NCBI RefSeq assembly: GCF_004843725.1
Contig: NZ_CP039451.1
Location: 3,416,001-3,480,000, forward strand
Direction of reading: 5' to 3'
Source of the DNA: Psychroserpens sp. NJDZ02
Lineage (GTDB): Bacteria > Bacteroidota > Bacteroidia > Flavobacteriales > Flavobacteriaceae
DNA: 64,000 bases
In this document: piece after piece, positions 35,464-44,785 of the stretch
Position numbering within the stretch: position 1 is the first letter of the stretch
Layout of the letters: each line of letters begins with the position of its first letter
Made by a program: the position numbers and the translations under genes
Notes under the pieces: model-generated
Seen by the model: only the letters and a program-made list of their open reading frames with translations
Database searches by the model: none
Told to the model about the DNA's origin: nothing

Positions 35464-35826
35464 GTGTTGTGGTTTTATGTTAAAGATACGTTTAATGGGG
35501 TCTCCAATGACTGCTTTTTCGCCATTAATAACAATAGGGCGTTCAATAATATCTTGATACTCTATCATGACATCTATTAGACTGTCGTCACTAAATTCGT
35601 GACCATCGTCTTCTAAATGTTTGAAATTGTCTTTCCAAGTTTTATTGTCTGTTCTAATCAACTCAATGGGTTTTATGTTAAGAAGATTAATTATTTTGGT
35701 AAGCTTTATTTTGTCTAAAGGTTTGTCTTGGTACTTAATAAGTTGTTGGTCGTTTTTGTGTGTTTCTAATATTTCAAGGCAAGCATTTGAGTTTGTAGAC
35801 TCAGGGTTGTGATATATTATTATCAT
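35449..35826 (-). CDS. ArsC/Spx-like thioredoxin-fold protein lacking the catalytic Cys
   Basis: 125 aa, ArsC family fold (MIIIYHNPES..., IKPIELIR, ERPIVING-KAVIGDP). In its neighbour the active site is HNPRCSKSR with C10; here the same position is Ser (HNPESTNS, S10) and Arg9 is Glu. The distal Arg of ERPIV is kept, and a Cys occurs at position 16. Classical arsenate reductase chemistry is therefore unlikely. It may be regulatory (Spx-like) or have another redox role. It is a tandem paralogue, 42 bases downstream of the intact copy. Confidence 0.8.
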   Translation of the reverse strand: MIIIYHNPESTNSNACLEILETHKNDQQLIKYQDKPLDKIKLTKIINLLNIKPIELIRTDNKTWKDNFKHLEDDGHEFSDDSLIDVMIEYQDIIERPIVINGEKAVIGDPIKRIFNIKPQHKASL

Positions 35827-35868
35827 TAGTTTAAGGGAAATTGGTTGCTATTAATTAATTTATATATA

Positions 35869-36210
35869 CTAAAGTATTGTTTTTATAAGCTCAGTTGGCC
35901 TACCTATTACAGCTTTGTTTTTATTGGTAACAATTGGTCTTTCAATTAGCTTAGGGGTAGCAACTAAAGCTTCAATTATTTGTGTGTCTGTAAGTGTTTT
36001 ATTTTTATGATTTTCTTTCCAAATAGCTTCGTTTTTTCTAACTAGCTCTATTGGTTTTATATTTAGAAGGGTTAACAATGTTGTTAGTTCTTTCTTAGAT
36101 AAAGGGTTGTCTAGGTATTTGATGACTTCAAATTCCTGATGAGACTCTTCTAAAAGTTGTAGGCCTTGTCTAGACTTGCTACATCTTGGATTGTGATATA
36201 TTTTGATCAT
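35869..36210 (-). CDS. arsC: Arsenate reductase family protein (ArsC/YffB/Spx fold)
   Basis: 113 aa, the family's normal length. Active-site HNPRCSKSRQGL with nucleophilic C10, LLNIKPIELVRK, and the conserved ERPIVTNKNKAVIGRP with oxyanion-binding Arg. These proteins reduce arsenate with glutathione or glutaredoxin, or act as Spx-like RNA polymerase regulators. No ars operon (arsR, acr3) is nearby, so a general redox role is as likely as arsenic resistance. It starts 5 bases after the prfB stop. Confidence 0.82.
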   Translation of the reverse strand: MIKIYHNPRCSKSRQGLQLLEESHQEFEVIKYLDNPLSKKELTTLLTLLNIKPIELVRKNEAIWKENHKNKTLTDTQIIEALVATPKLIERPIVTNKNKAVIGRPTELIKTIL

Positions 36211-36215
36211 TTTTT

Positions 36216-37326
36216 TTATAAACTTTGGTTGTCAGTTTCCTGTTGGCCCATCATCATTAGGTAGGCTTTTAAAAAGGGTTCAATAGTACCATCTAAAACG
36301 GCATCTACATTTCCAGTTTCATGTCCGCTTCGGACGTCTTTTATTAATTTATAAGGATGCAATACGTAATTCCGGATTTGACTTCCCCATTCAATTTTCA
36401 TTTTACCAGCTTCAATATCTTCACGTTGTGCTAATTGTTTTTGTAGCTCAATTTCATATAATTGTGATTTCAGCATTTGCATTGCTCTTGATCTGTTATC
36501 ATGTTGGGACCGTGTTTCTGAGCAAGAAATCTGTATACCTGATGGCTTATGTGTTAATTGTACTTTAGTTTCTACTTTATTTACATTTTGTCCACCAGCA
36601 CCACTTGATCGTGCCGTTACAATATCTATATCAGCAGGATTGATGTCGATTTCAATAGTGTCATCCACTAGCGGGTAAACATATACAGAGGCAAAACTAG
36701 TATGTCGTTTGGCATTACTGTCAAAAGGGGAGATGCGTACCAATCTATGGACTCCGTTTTCGCCTTTTAACCAACCAAAAGCATATTCGCCTTCAATCTC
36801 TAATGTTACCGTTTTAATTCCAGTAACATCACCTTCTTGAAAGTTAAGCTCTTTGACTTTAAATCCATTTTTTTCTGCATACATTAAATACATTCGCATT
36901 AACATATTTGCCCAATCACAACTTTCTGTACCACCAGCACCAGCAGTAATTTGAAGTACAGCACTTAGACTGTCACCTTCTTCAGATAGCATATTTCTAA
37001 ATTCAAGATCTTCAATTAAGGATAGTGCTTTATCGTAACGGTTTTCAACATCTGTTAAAGTCGCTTCCTCTTCCTTAAAAAATTCGTAGATAACTTCTAA
37101 ATCTTCAATAAATATTTTAGACTGGTTGTAATCGTTTATCCATTTTTTCTTCTCTCTAATGGATTTCATTACTAATTCAGCACTTTTAGAGTCGCTCCAA
37201 AAATTAGGATCAAACGTTTGCTCTTCCTCATTTTGAAGGGCAATTAGCTTAGCATCAATGTCAAAGATATTGCCTTAGCGATGTAAGGCGTGTATTAAGA
37301 TCTTTTATATTTTCTGAAGTGATCAT
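36216..37326 (-). CDS. prfB: Peptide chain release factor 2 with programmed +1 frameshift
   Basis: Translation starts at the ATG at 37326-37324 and reads 21 codons ([10 protein letters not shown]...QYL) to an in-frame TGA at 37263-37261. A +1 slip at CTT-TGA-C (37266-37260) continues in the main frame, giving about 369 aa. The body has the stop-recognition tripeptide SPF ([11 protein letters not shown]) and the catalytic GGQ ([13 protein letters not shown]). RF2 terminates at UGA/UAA and the slip is its autoregulation: low RF2 makes the pause longer and raises frameshifting. Calling the first in-frame ATG at 37169 would lose 52 residues of domain 1. Confidence 0.95.
37260..37266 (-). promoter_or_regulatory. 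prfB programmed frameshift site CTTTGAC
   Basis: Minus strand AGG-CAA-TAT-CTT-TGA-C. CTT-TGA-C is the universal RF2 slip sequence, and the AGG nine bases upstream is what remains of the Shine-Dalgarno-like stimulator (E. coli has AGGGGGTATCTTTGAC). Confidence 0.93.
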
Positions 37327-37427
37327 ATTTATATTTTGGTTTGTAACAAAAATAGAATTATTACTATCATTTAAAAATATTTGCCAACTTTTTTTAATAA
37401 TTTTATACTGTTCAAAAAAGATAAAAA

Positions 37428-38447
37428 ATGATTATAGATTTAAGAAGTGATACCGTAACAAAGCCAAGTGCAGACATGATGGAGGCCATGATGAGTGCTC
37501 AAATTGGTGATGATGTTTATAAAGAAGATCCAACTATTAATGCTTTGGAAACTAAAGTGGCCGAAATGTTTGGTAAATCTCATGCTTTATTTTTTCCTAG
37601 TGGTACGATGGCCAATCAAACAGCGCTTAAATTGCATACTAATCCAGGAGAACAGGTTATTTGCGATAAATATGCGCACATATATAATTATGAAGGGGGT
37701 GGTGCTTCTTTTAATAGTGGTATATCATGTAATTTACTAGACGGACATAGAGGTATGTTTACTGCCGAACAAGTTATTGAAGCTATAAACCCTCCAGAGT
37801 TTTATCATAGTCCATTAACAACATTAGTAGAAATAGAAAATACGACTAATAAAGGAGGAGGGGCCTGTTGGGATTTTAACGAGATATTAAAAATTAAAGA
37901 CGTTTGTAAAGCTAATGGATTAGGATTTCATTTAGATGGCGCTCGACTTTGGAATGCACTAGTGGAAAAAAACGAAACACCTAAACAGTATGGAGAAGCA
38001 TTTGATACTATATCTGTTTGTTTAAGCAAAGGATTAGGATGTCCGATTGGCTCTGTTTTAGTTGGTGATGAAACAATAATGAAAAATGCCATGAGAATTA
38101 GAAAAATATTTGGAGGAGGCATGCGTCAAGGCGGTTTTTTAGCAGCAGCGGGATTATTTGCTTTAGAAAATAATATTGAAAGATTATCAAAGGATCATAA
38201 AAAGGCACGAGAATTAGCCGAGGTTTTAAATCATTCTAATTTTGTCAAAGTAGTAGAACCTGTAGAAACTAATATCGTCATATTTGAGCTTAATGAAAAA
38301 TATACAGAAAAACAATTTTTAGAGCTGCTTTTTGCTAAAAATATAAAAATAATTGGAATGGGAAGTAATAAGCTTAGGCTAGTAACTCACTCTAATTATG
38401 TTGAAAATCAACATGATAGCGTTCTTTGTTTTTTGAAAAACTTGTAG
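37428..38447 (+). CDS. Threonine aldolase family PLP enzyme
   Basis: 339 aa fold-type I PLP enzyme of the low-specificity L-threonine/allo-threonine aldolase (GLY1/LtaE) family. IDLRSDTVTKPS at the N terminus is diagnostic. ALFFPSGTMANQTAL binds the cofactor phosphate, FHLDGARLWNA carries the PLP-pyridine Asp, and CLSKGLGCPIGS holds the Schiff-base Lys (about K204). It cleaves threonine to glycine and acetaldehyde. Divergent from prfB, with 101 bases between. Confidence 0.9.
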   Translation: MIIDLRSDTVTKPSADMMEAMMSAQIGDDVYKEDPTINALETKVAEMFGKSHALFFPSGTMANQTALKLHTNPGEQVICDKYAHIYNYEGGGASFNSGISCNLLDGHRGMFTAEQVIEAINPPEFYHSPLTTLVEIENTTNKGGGACWDFNEILKIKDVCKANGLGFHLDGARLWNALVEKNETPKQYGEAFDTISVCLSKGLGCPIGSVLVGDETIMKNAMRIRKIFGGGMRQGGFLAAAGLFALENNIERLSKDHKKARELAEVLNHSNFVKVVEPVETNIVIFELNEKYTEKQFLELLFAKNIKIIGMGSNKLRLVTHSNYVENQHDSVLCFLKNL

Positions 38448-38578
38448 TTTTTATCAATTTCATTTTAGTTTAATTTAAAATATAGAATTTTCCTACGTTA
38501 CTCAACGGAAATTTAACACAGTTGGTCGAAATGTTAACGTAACTTTAAGAATAATTACAGAAAAGAATGGGTTATGTC

Positions 38579-38586
38579 TAATTTTG
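38579..38586 (+). promoter_or_regulatory. -7 box (TAATTTTG) upstream of the OmpA-repeat gene
   Basis: Exact TAnnTTTG match leaving a 5' leader of about 65 bases before the ATG at 38657. No -33 TTG at the right distance. Confidence 0.35.
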
Positions 38587-38656
38587 TAAGAACTTAGAGA
38601 ACAGTCGTTGTTGTCTCGGCTATGTAATTAATAATTAACAATTTAAATTAACGAAA

Positions 38657-40888
38657 ATGAAAAAAGTATTACTAACAATTTTATCTTTTGTAGTCTGCTC
38701 AGCAGTTTTTGCACAAGATTTACCTACAAATCCTGAGCCAGGGAAATGTTATGTACGTTGTGTAACACCTGATGTTTGGGTAAACCAAGATATTACAGTT
38801 CAGGTTGCACCTGCTTACAAGAAATTAAGCGTGGTTCCTGCGCAGTACAGAACAGAGAACGAAGTAGTGGTAACGCAATCAGCTGGTCAAGAGCTATCAG
38901 TTGTACCTGCACAATATGAGACACAAAATTTTGAAGTTGTTACTCAAGGTGCTGCACAGAGATTAGAGAAAGTAGCTGGATCTACGGATGTAACGACTGA
39001 GGAGATGGAAATTCAACCATCTTACCAAGTATTATCAGTTGTTCCTGCTAAATACGCTAACGAAAATTTTGATATTGTATCTGCAGAACCGGGACAAACT
39101 TTATCAGTAGTTCCTGCAAAATTAGGATCTGAAAGTTTTGAAGTTGTAGTACAAGAAGCTGGTCAACGTTTAGAGTTAGTGCCTGCGCAATACGAAAATA
39201 GAACAGAAACAGTATTAGTACAAGCTGCTTATACTAAACTACAAACTGTTCCTGCAAAATATGAAACTAGAACTGAAACTGTAGTGGTACAATCTGCTGG
39301 TCAACGTTTAGAAGTTGTACCTGCAAAATGGGCAACTGAAAATGTAACAGTATTAGTACAACCTGCGTCTTCTAGATTAGACTTAGTAGCTGCAAAATAT
39401 GGTACTGAAAATGTAGAAGTTGTTGTAAAAGAAGCATCTCAACGTTTAGAAGTTATTCCTGCAAAATGGGGTAATGAAACATTATCTTATAAGAAACAAG
39501 AATTTGGTTCTACTTTATCAGTAGTACCAGCTAAGTTTACTCCTGGTTACCAAACTATCGAGATTAAGCCAGCTACTGCTAAATGGGGTATGAGTGATAC
39601 ACCTGCTGCTGACTGTGCTTCAAGTGATCCTAACGATTGTAGATACTGGTGTTACAAAAATGTACCATCTCAAAACATTACAATTACTACTACCGAGTTA
39701 GCTTCTGATGCTCAAGTAATGACTAAGCCAGGATGTGATCAAGGAACAAATAATGCTTCTGATTGTGGTATGGGTACTTATACAAGACGTGTTGTTCAAA
39801 CTCCAGCTACAACTAGAGTTATTGATATTCCTGCTGTAACTAAAACAGTTAAGAAAACTGTAATGACTACGCCTCCTACATCTAGAACAATCATAATTCC
39901 TTCTGTAAACAAAACAATCAAGAAAACAGTATTAGTATCTCCAGCGACAACTAAAGTTATTGATATTCCTGCTGTAACTAAAGATGTAACAAGAAGAGTT
40001 ATGGTTACACCTCCAACAACAAGAGTTGTAGATGTACCTGCTGTAACTAAAGAAGTTACTAGATCAGTTATGGTTACGCCTCCAACAACAAGAGTTATTA
40101 CAATTCCTGCTGTAACAAAAACAATGACACGTACAGTTTTATTAGAACCAGCGACTACTAGAGTTTCTGAAATTCCTGCTGTAACTAAAACGATGAAGCG
40201 TACTGTAATGGCAACACCGCCTACAACAACAGCTACTGATGTTCCTTCTAAGTCAACCACAATTAGAAAAACTAACATAACTCCAGAAACGACTACTGTT
40301 ATAGCTATTCCTGCTGTAAGTACGACAATGAAGCGTACAGTTATGAGTACACCTCCTACAACAAGAGTTCTTGAAGTTGCTCAAAAGACAGCGACTTTAA
40401 AGCGTACTGTTTTAGCTAGCGATGCTAGAGTAGAAGAGTCTACTGTTCCTGCTGTTAACAAAACAGTAACTAAAGAAGTATTACAGAAAAAAGGTGGTTT
40501 AACGACTTGGACTGAAGTTGATTGTAAAATCGTTGAATATAACGACTTAAACATAAACTGGAATTTAGGTTCTGCATCTTTAACTGCAGCTGCTAAATCT
40601 GAGATTGATGCTCAATTAGTAACAATATTAGCTGAGGGTGTATCTGTAGAGATCGCATCTCATACGGATTCAAGAGGTTCTAAAGCATCTAACAGATCTT
40701 TATCAGAAAGAAGAGCTCAGGCTGTAACTAACTACTTAATCTCTAAAGGAATCAATTCTTCAAGAATTGTATCTAATGGATATGGTGAGTCTAGATTAAC
40801 AAACAGATGTTCTGATGGTGTGTCTTGTACAGAAAGAGAGCACTTAGCAAACAGACGTACTCAATTTAGAGTTATCAATGCTAACTAA
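38657..40888 (+). CDS. Repeat-rich outer-membrane OmpA-family protein
   Basis: 743 aa. Signal peptide (1-20, ending VFAQ). Residues 45-310 hold about ten copies of a roughly 22-residue unit centred on LSVVPAQY / LEVVPAKW followed by TETVVVQ. A Cys-containing middle follows (about 315-375; DCASSDPNDCRYWCYKN, PGCDQ, DCGMG). Residues 378-630 hold about ten copies of a different 22-residue unit (TRVIDIPAVTK then a basic stretch and VMTTPPTT). The end is an OmpA-C peptidoglycan-binding domain (about 640-743; IASHTDSRGSKASNRSLSERRA). It probably links outer membrane to cell wall, the repeats forming a long surface or periplasmic beta stalk. Its abundant, regular codon use suggests strong expression. 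Confidence 0.85.
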   Translation: MKKVLLTILSFVVCSAVFAQDLPTNPEPGKCYVRCVTPDVWVNQDITVQVAPAYKKLSVVPAQYRTENEVVVTQSAGQELSVVPAQYETQNFEVVTQGAAQRLEKVAGSTDVTTEEMEIQPSYQVLSVVPAKYANENFDIVSAEPGQTLSVVPAKLGSESFEVVVQEAGQRLELVPAQYENRTETVLVQAAYTKLQTVPAKYETRTETVVVQSAGQRLEVVPAKWATENVTVLVQPASSRLDLVAAKYGTENVEVVVKEASQRLEVIPAKWGNETLSYKKQEFGSTLSVVPAKFTPGYQTIEIKPATAKWGMSDTPAADCASSDPNDCRYWCYKNVPSQNITITTTELASDAQVMTKPGCDQGTNNASDCGMGTYTRRVVQTPATTRVIDIPAVTKTVKKTVMTTPPTSRTIIIPSVNKTIKKTVLVSPATTKVIDIPAVTKDVTRRVMVTPPTTRVVDVPAVTKEVTRSVMVTPPTTRVITIPAVTKTMTRTVLLEPATTRVSEIPAVTKTMKRTVMATPPTTTATDVPSKSTTIRKTNITPETTTVIAIPAVSTTMKRTVMSTPPTTRVLEVAQKTATLKRTVLASDARVEESTVPAVNKTVTKEVLQKKGGLTTWTEVDCKIVEYNDLNINWNLGSASLTAAAKSEIDAQLVTILAEGVSVEIASHTDSRGSKASNRSLSERRAQAVTNYLISKGINSSRIVSNGYGESRLTNRCSDGVSCTEREHLANRRTQFRVINAN

Positions 40889-40908
40889 TTAGTATCTACT
40901 TTTTACAT

Positions 40909-40941
40909 AAAAAAAAGGAAGCCAATTTGGCTTCCTTTTTT
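40909..40941. terminator. Bidirectional terminator after the OmpA-repeat gene
   Basis: A8, GGAAGCCAA, TT, TGGCTTCC, T7, with convergent ybaB on the other side. Confidence 0.88.
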
Positions 40942-40960
40942 ATTTATATAGGGTTTAGTT

Positions 40961-41281
40961 TTAAAACATATCCATTCCTGGTATGTTAGGCATGCCCTCT
41001 TTAGTAACAGCAGCTATTTCCGTATCATTAATTTCAGTTGCTCTTGTTATAGCTTTATTAAGTGTTAGAATCAGATAATCTTCTAATTGTTCTTTATCAT
41101 TTAATAATTCGTCATTAATATTAATCGCTTTTATTTCTCGATTAGCCGTTATTGTTATTTGTAATAGATCATCAGTACTGCTTTGATCTATTAAAACCGT
41201 ATCTAATCTTTTTTTAGTTGCTTCTACCTTTTGTTGGGTTTCTTTTAATTTCCCCATCATACCTTGTAAGTCTCCAAACAT
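40961..41281 (-). CDS. YbaB/EbfC-family nucleoid-associated protein
   Basis: 106 aa. [22 protein letters not shown] is the N-terminal helix of this family, followed by the beta part ([22 protein letters not shown]) and a C-terminal helix with an NIPGMDMF tail. These dimeric proteins bind DNA nonspecifically. In many genomes the gene follows dnaX/recR; here it stands alone between a terminator and the S9 peptidase, which is divergent. Confidence 0.88.
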   Translation of the reverse strand: MFGDLQGMMGKLKETQQKVEATKKRLDTVLIDQSSTDDLLQITITANREIKAININDELLNDKEQLEDYLILTLNKAITRATEINDTEIAAVTKEGMPNIPGMDMF

Positions 41282-41353
41282 TTCTTTGATTTTTTTAATT
41301 TGTAGGTGCGAATTTATTAAATTGATTTTTTATAACTTAAAAAAAAATTAAAT

Positions 41354-43486
41354 ATGAAAAAACTGTTTTTGATAATTATATTAAGTTTTACATTTGTGGT
41401 ATCCTGTAATAAAGAAAAAAGAATGACTAAAACTAAGATATTACCTCCTGTAGCTAAAAAAGTAAAAAAAGAATTAACAATACATGAGGATACTAGAATA
41501 GATAATTACTATTGGTTAAATAAAAGAGAAGACCAAGAGGTTTTAGACTATCTAAATGCAGAAAACACTTATACAGAATCTGTTTTAAAACATACAGAAC
41601 CTTTTCAAAAGTCTCTTTTTGATGAAATGAAATCCAGAATTAAGGAAGACGATCAAAGTGTACCATACAAACAAAATGGGTATTGGTATATTACTAAATT
41701 TGAAGAAGGTAAGGATTATCCTATTTACACCCGAAAAAAAGAGAGTTTAGATGCTGAAGAAGAAATTATGTTTGACTGTAACATAATGGCAGAAGGATTT
41801 AGTTACTTTAAATTAGGTGGTATTTCTATCAGCACTGATAACACATTAGCAGCCTATGCTGTTGATACAGTAAGTAGAAGACAATATACTATTTATGTAA
41901 AAAATCTTATTACAGGTGAAATTTATACCGATAAGATTGAAAACACATCTGGTGGTGCAACATGGGCTAATGATAACAAAACGTTGTTTTATAGTAAAAA
42001 GGATGAAGTGACCTTACGTTCTGATAAAATTTACAAACATAAATTAGGAAATCAAGCTTCAGATGATGTTTTGATTTTTAATGAAAAAGATGAGACTTTC
42101 AATACTTACGTTTATAAAACAAAATCTAAAAAGTATTTAGTTATAGGAAGTTCTAGTACCTTAACGACAGAATATAGCATTTTAGAAGCGGATACTCCAG
42201 ATGGTGAGTTTAGGTTGTTTAATGCACGTACACGTGATTTAGAATATTCGATAGCGCATTTTGAGGATAATTTTTATGTCATCACTAATAAAGATGGCGC
42301 GACTAATTTTAAACTTCAAAAAACGAGTGAGTCTGCTACAACTAGTGATAACTGGGTAGACGTGTTACCACATAGAACAGATGTTTTATTGGAAGATATT
42401 GAGATTTTTAAAGACTATTTAGTCGTTAGTGAGAGAGAAAATGGATTAAACCAACTTCGTATTATAAGTTGGAATGGGAAGGAAGATTACTATTTGGATT
42501 TTGAAAATGAGACGTACACTGCGCAAATAGGTAATAATCCTGATTTTGATAGCGAAATTTTACGTTATGGTTTCAACTCATTAACCACACCAAGTTCTGT
42601 AATTGATTATAATTTCATTACAAAGACAAAAACGGTCAAGAAAGAGCAGGAAGTCCTTGATAAAAATTTTAATAAAGATAATTATACGTCAAAACGTCTT
42701 TGGGCCACCGCTAGAGATGGTGAGAAAATCCCCATGTCTGTAGTGTATAGAAAAGACATTAAACTAAATGGCGAAAACCCAGTTTTACAATACGCGTATG
42801 GGTCTTATGGAGCGACAATAGATCCTTATTTTTCGACAATAAGACTAAGTCTGTTGGATAGAGGCTTTATTTATGTGATTTCTCATATTAGAGGTAGTGA
42901 GTATTTGGGAAGACCTTGGTATGAAAATGGAAAGCTTCTGACCAAGAAAAATACATTTACAGATTTTGTTGACTGCTCAAAGTATTTAATAGAAAACCAT
43001 TACACGTCTAGCAATCATCTTTATGCGATGGGAGGAAGTGCAGGAGGCTTATTAATGGGGGCAATAATTAATATGAATCCAGAATTGTATAATGGCGTTA
43101 TTGCTGCGGTGCCTTTTGTTGATGTTGTAACAACGATGTTAGACGATTCTATTCCTTTGACAACAGGGGAGTATGACGAATGGGGGAATCCTAATGAAGC
43201 AACGTATTACAATTATATGAAATCATATTCACCTTATGATAATATAGAAGCTAAGGCTTATCCCAATTTATTAGTAACAACAGGGCTGCATGATTCGCAA
43301 GTTCAATATTGGGAACCAGCAAAATGGGTAGCAAAACTAAGAGAATTAAAAATAGACACTAATTTATTGCTGCTAAAAACAGATATGGAAGCGGGTCATG
43401 GTGGTGCCTCAGGACGTTTTGAAGCGTTAAAAGAAGTGGCTTTAGAATATGCTTTTATATTTGATTTGGAAGGAATAAATAAATAA
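41354..43486 (+). CDS. Lipoprotein S9 prolyl oligopeptidase (oligopeptidase B-like)
   Basis: 710 aa. Lipoprotein signal with C18 in VVSCNKE, so it is envelope-bound, unlike cytosolic E. coli PtrB. Beta-propeller N-terminal domain (about 70-420) and alpha/beta-hydrolase domain with the nucleophile GGSAGG (S562), Asp in GLHDSQVQYWEP (D647) and His in EAGHGGASGR (H682). EYDEWGNPNEATYYNYMKSY is typical of oligopeptidase B. It cleaves short peptides, usually after basic residues. Its promoter lies in the 72-base gap shared with ybaB. Confidence 0.9.
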   Translation: MKKLFLIIILSFTFVVSCNKEKRMTKTKILPPVAKKVKKELTIHEDTRIDNYYWLNKREDQEVLDYLNAENTYTESVLKHTEPFQKSLFDEMKSRIKEDDQSVPYKQNGYWYITKFEEGKDYPIYTRKKESLDAEEEIMFDCNIMAEGFSYFKLGGISISTDNTLAAYAVDTVSRRQYTIYVKNLITGEIYTDKIENTSGGATWANDNKTLFYSKKDEVTLRSDKIYKHKLGNQASDDVLIFNEKDETFNTYVYKTKSKKYLVIGSSSTLTTEYSILEADTPDGEFRLFNARTRDLEYSIAHFEDNFYVITNKDGATNFKLQKTSESATTSDNWVDVLPHRTDVLLEDIEIFKDYLVVSERENGLNQLRIISWNGKEDYYLDFENETYTAQIGNNPDFDSEILRYGFNSLTTPSSVIDYNFITKTKTVKKEQEVLDKNFNKDNYTSKRLWATARDGEKIPMSVVYRKDIKLNGENPVLQYAYGSYGATIDPYFSTIRLSLLDRGFIYVISHIRGSEYLGRPWYENGKLLTKKNTFTDFVDCSKYLIENHYTSSNHLYAMGGSAGGLLMGAIINMNPELYNGVIAAVPFVDVVTTMLDDSIPLTTGEYDEWGNPNEATYYNYMKSYSPYDNIEAKAYPNLLVTTGLHDSQVQYWEPAKWVAKLRELKIDTNLLLLKTDMEAGHGGASGRFEALKEVALEYAFIFDLEGINK

Positions 43487-43500
43487 TCAAAAAAAATGCT

Positions 43501-43508
43501 TATTTTTG
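43501..43508 (+). promoter_or_regulatory. -7 box (TATTTTTG) upstream of the cysteine-synthase-like gene
   Basis: Exact TAnnTTTG match, 51 bases before the ATG at 43560. No -33 element at proper spacing. Confidence 0.4.
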
Positions 43509-43559
43509 CACGGTTTGATTTTTAAAATCAGAAAAATAAGTAGCTTTTAAATAGCATTT

Positions 43560-44600
43560 ATGGAACAAAAAAAACAAGTTTTTGATAACGTATTAGACTT
43601 AATTGGAAATACGCCGATGATAAAACTAAAAAAAATGACATCAGAGTTTAAAGGAAGTTATCTAGCAAAGGTAGAGGCTTTTAATCCTGGTCACTCTTCA
43701 AAAGACAGAATTGCACTTTATATTATTGAGCAAGCTGAAAAACAAGGAATTCTTAAACCTGGTGACACGATAATTGAAACGACTTCTGGTAATACAGGAT
43801 TTAGTATTGCAATGGTTAGTGTTATAAAAGGTTATGATTGTATTTTAGCTGTAAGTTCTAAATCGTCAGCAGACAAGATTGATATGTTGAAAAACATGGG
43901 CGCTAAAGTTTACGTTTGTCCTGCAAATGTAAGCGCAGATGATCCAAGAAGTTATTATCAAGTTGCAAAACGTTTACATGACGAGATTAAAGGTTCGGTT
44001 TATATTAACCAATACTTCAATAAATTAAATATAGAGGCACATTACCATTCTACAGGTCCAGAAATATGGAATCAAACAGAAGGTAAGATCACACATTTAG
44101 TCGCTTGTAGTGGTACAGGGGGTACTATATCAGGTACTGCAAAATACTTAAAGGAGCAAAATCCAAATATCAAAGTTATTGGTGTGGATGCCTTTGGTTC
44201 TGTATTAAAAAAATATCACGAGACTAGAGAGTTTGACGAAAAAGAGATTTATCCATACAGAATTGAAGGTTTAGGTAAAAATTTAATACCTACAGCTACA
44301 GATTTTGATAGTATAGATGAGTTTATTAAAGTCTCTGACGAAGAAAGTGCGCATACGGCAAGAGAAATAGCACAAACAGAAGGTTTGTTTGTTGGTTATA
44401 CTTCTGGAGCTGCTATGCAAGCTTTAAAACAATTAAATGAATTGGGTAAATTTAAGGACTCAGATAACATTGTAGTTATTTTTCCTGACCATGGATCAAG
44501 ATATATGAGTAAGATATATAGTGATAAATGGATGAGTGATCAAGGCTTTTTTGATAGCAAAAATGCTGAGGCAGCTCAGAGTATTCAATATATAAAGTAA
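43560..44600 (+). CDS. PLP-dependent cysteine synthase family enzyme, candidate cysteate synthase
   Basis: 346 aa fold-type II PLP enzyme. IGNTPMIKL at the start, PLP lysine K48 in [11 protein letters not shown], substrate loop [14 protein letters not shown]-phosphate loop [12 protein letters not shown], and [11 protein letters not shown] near the end. The HSSKDR active site differs from CysK (SVKCR) and CBS-like (SVKDR) patterns. It is followed by an alpha-oxoamine synthase gene, the pairing expected for sulfonolipid (capnine) synthesis, where a CysK-like enzyme makes L-cysteate from phosphoserine and sulfite. Ordinary cysteine or cystathionine synthesis is the alternative. Family certain, substrate inferred. 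Confidence 0.8.
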   Translation: MEQKKQVFDNVLDLIGNTPMIKLKKMTSEFKGSYLAKVEAFNPGHSSKDRIALYIIEQAEKQGILKPGDTIIETTSGNTGFSIAMVSVIKGYDCILAVSSKSSADKIDMLKNMGAKVYVCPANVSADDPRSYYQVAKRLHDEIKGSVYINQYFNKLNIEAHYHSTGPEIWNQTEGKITHLVACSGTGGTISGTAKYLKEQNPNIKVIGVDAFGSVLKKYHETREFDEKEIYPYRIEGLGKNLIPTATDFDSIDEFIKVSDEESAHTAREIAQTEGLFVGYTSGAAMQALKQLNELGKFKDSDNIVVIFPDHGSRYMSKIYSDKWMSDQGFFDSKNAEAAQSIQYIK

Positions 44601-44619
44601 TAAGTACTAAATAAGTATG

Positions 44620-44658
44620 AAAAAAGTTAACTTTAATATCATTAAAGTTAACTTTTTT
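44620..44658 (+). terminator. Strong terminator after the cysteine-synthase-like gene
   Basis: An 18-bp perfect stem (AAAAAAGTTAACTTTAAT and its inverse) with 3-base loop ATC, T-tract included. Confidence 0.88.
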
Positions 44659-44705
44659 GTTAATAACAGATAGGGTATTTATTATGCATGTATAATAAAA
44701 AAGCC

Positions 44706-44713
44706 TAATTTTG
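44706..44713 (+). promoter_or_regulatory. -7 box (TAATTTTG) upstream of the alpha-oxoamine synthase gene
   Basis: Exact TAnnTTTG, leaving a leader of about 70 bases. It indicates that the gene can be transcribed separately from the preceding one. Confidence 0.4.
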
Positions 44714-44785
44714 TATTATCTAACTAAATTTTAATAGCTTAAGTTAATTATTTTGCAAATAATGACTTAAAAATCGCGTTTTACA

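Noticed and set aside
37261..37263. In-frame TGA making prfB look like a broken gene
   Set aside because: It is the conserved CTT-TGA-C programmed slip site, and the frame continues at +1.
39796..40278. 160-codon minus-strand ORF under the OmpA repeats
   Set aside because: Val/Thr-rich periodic product arises from the repeat's antisense frame.
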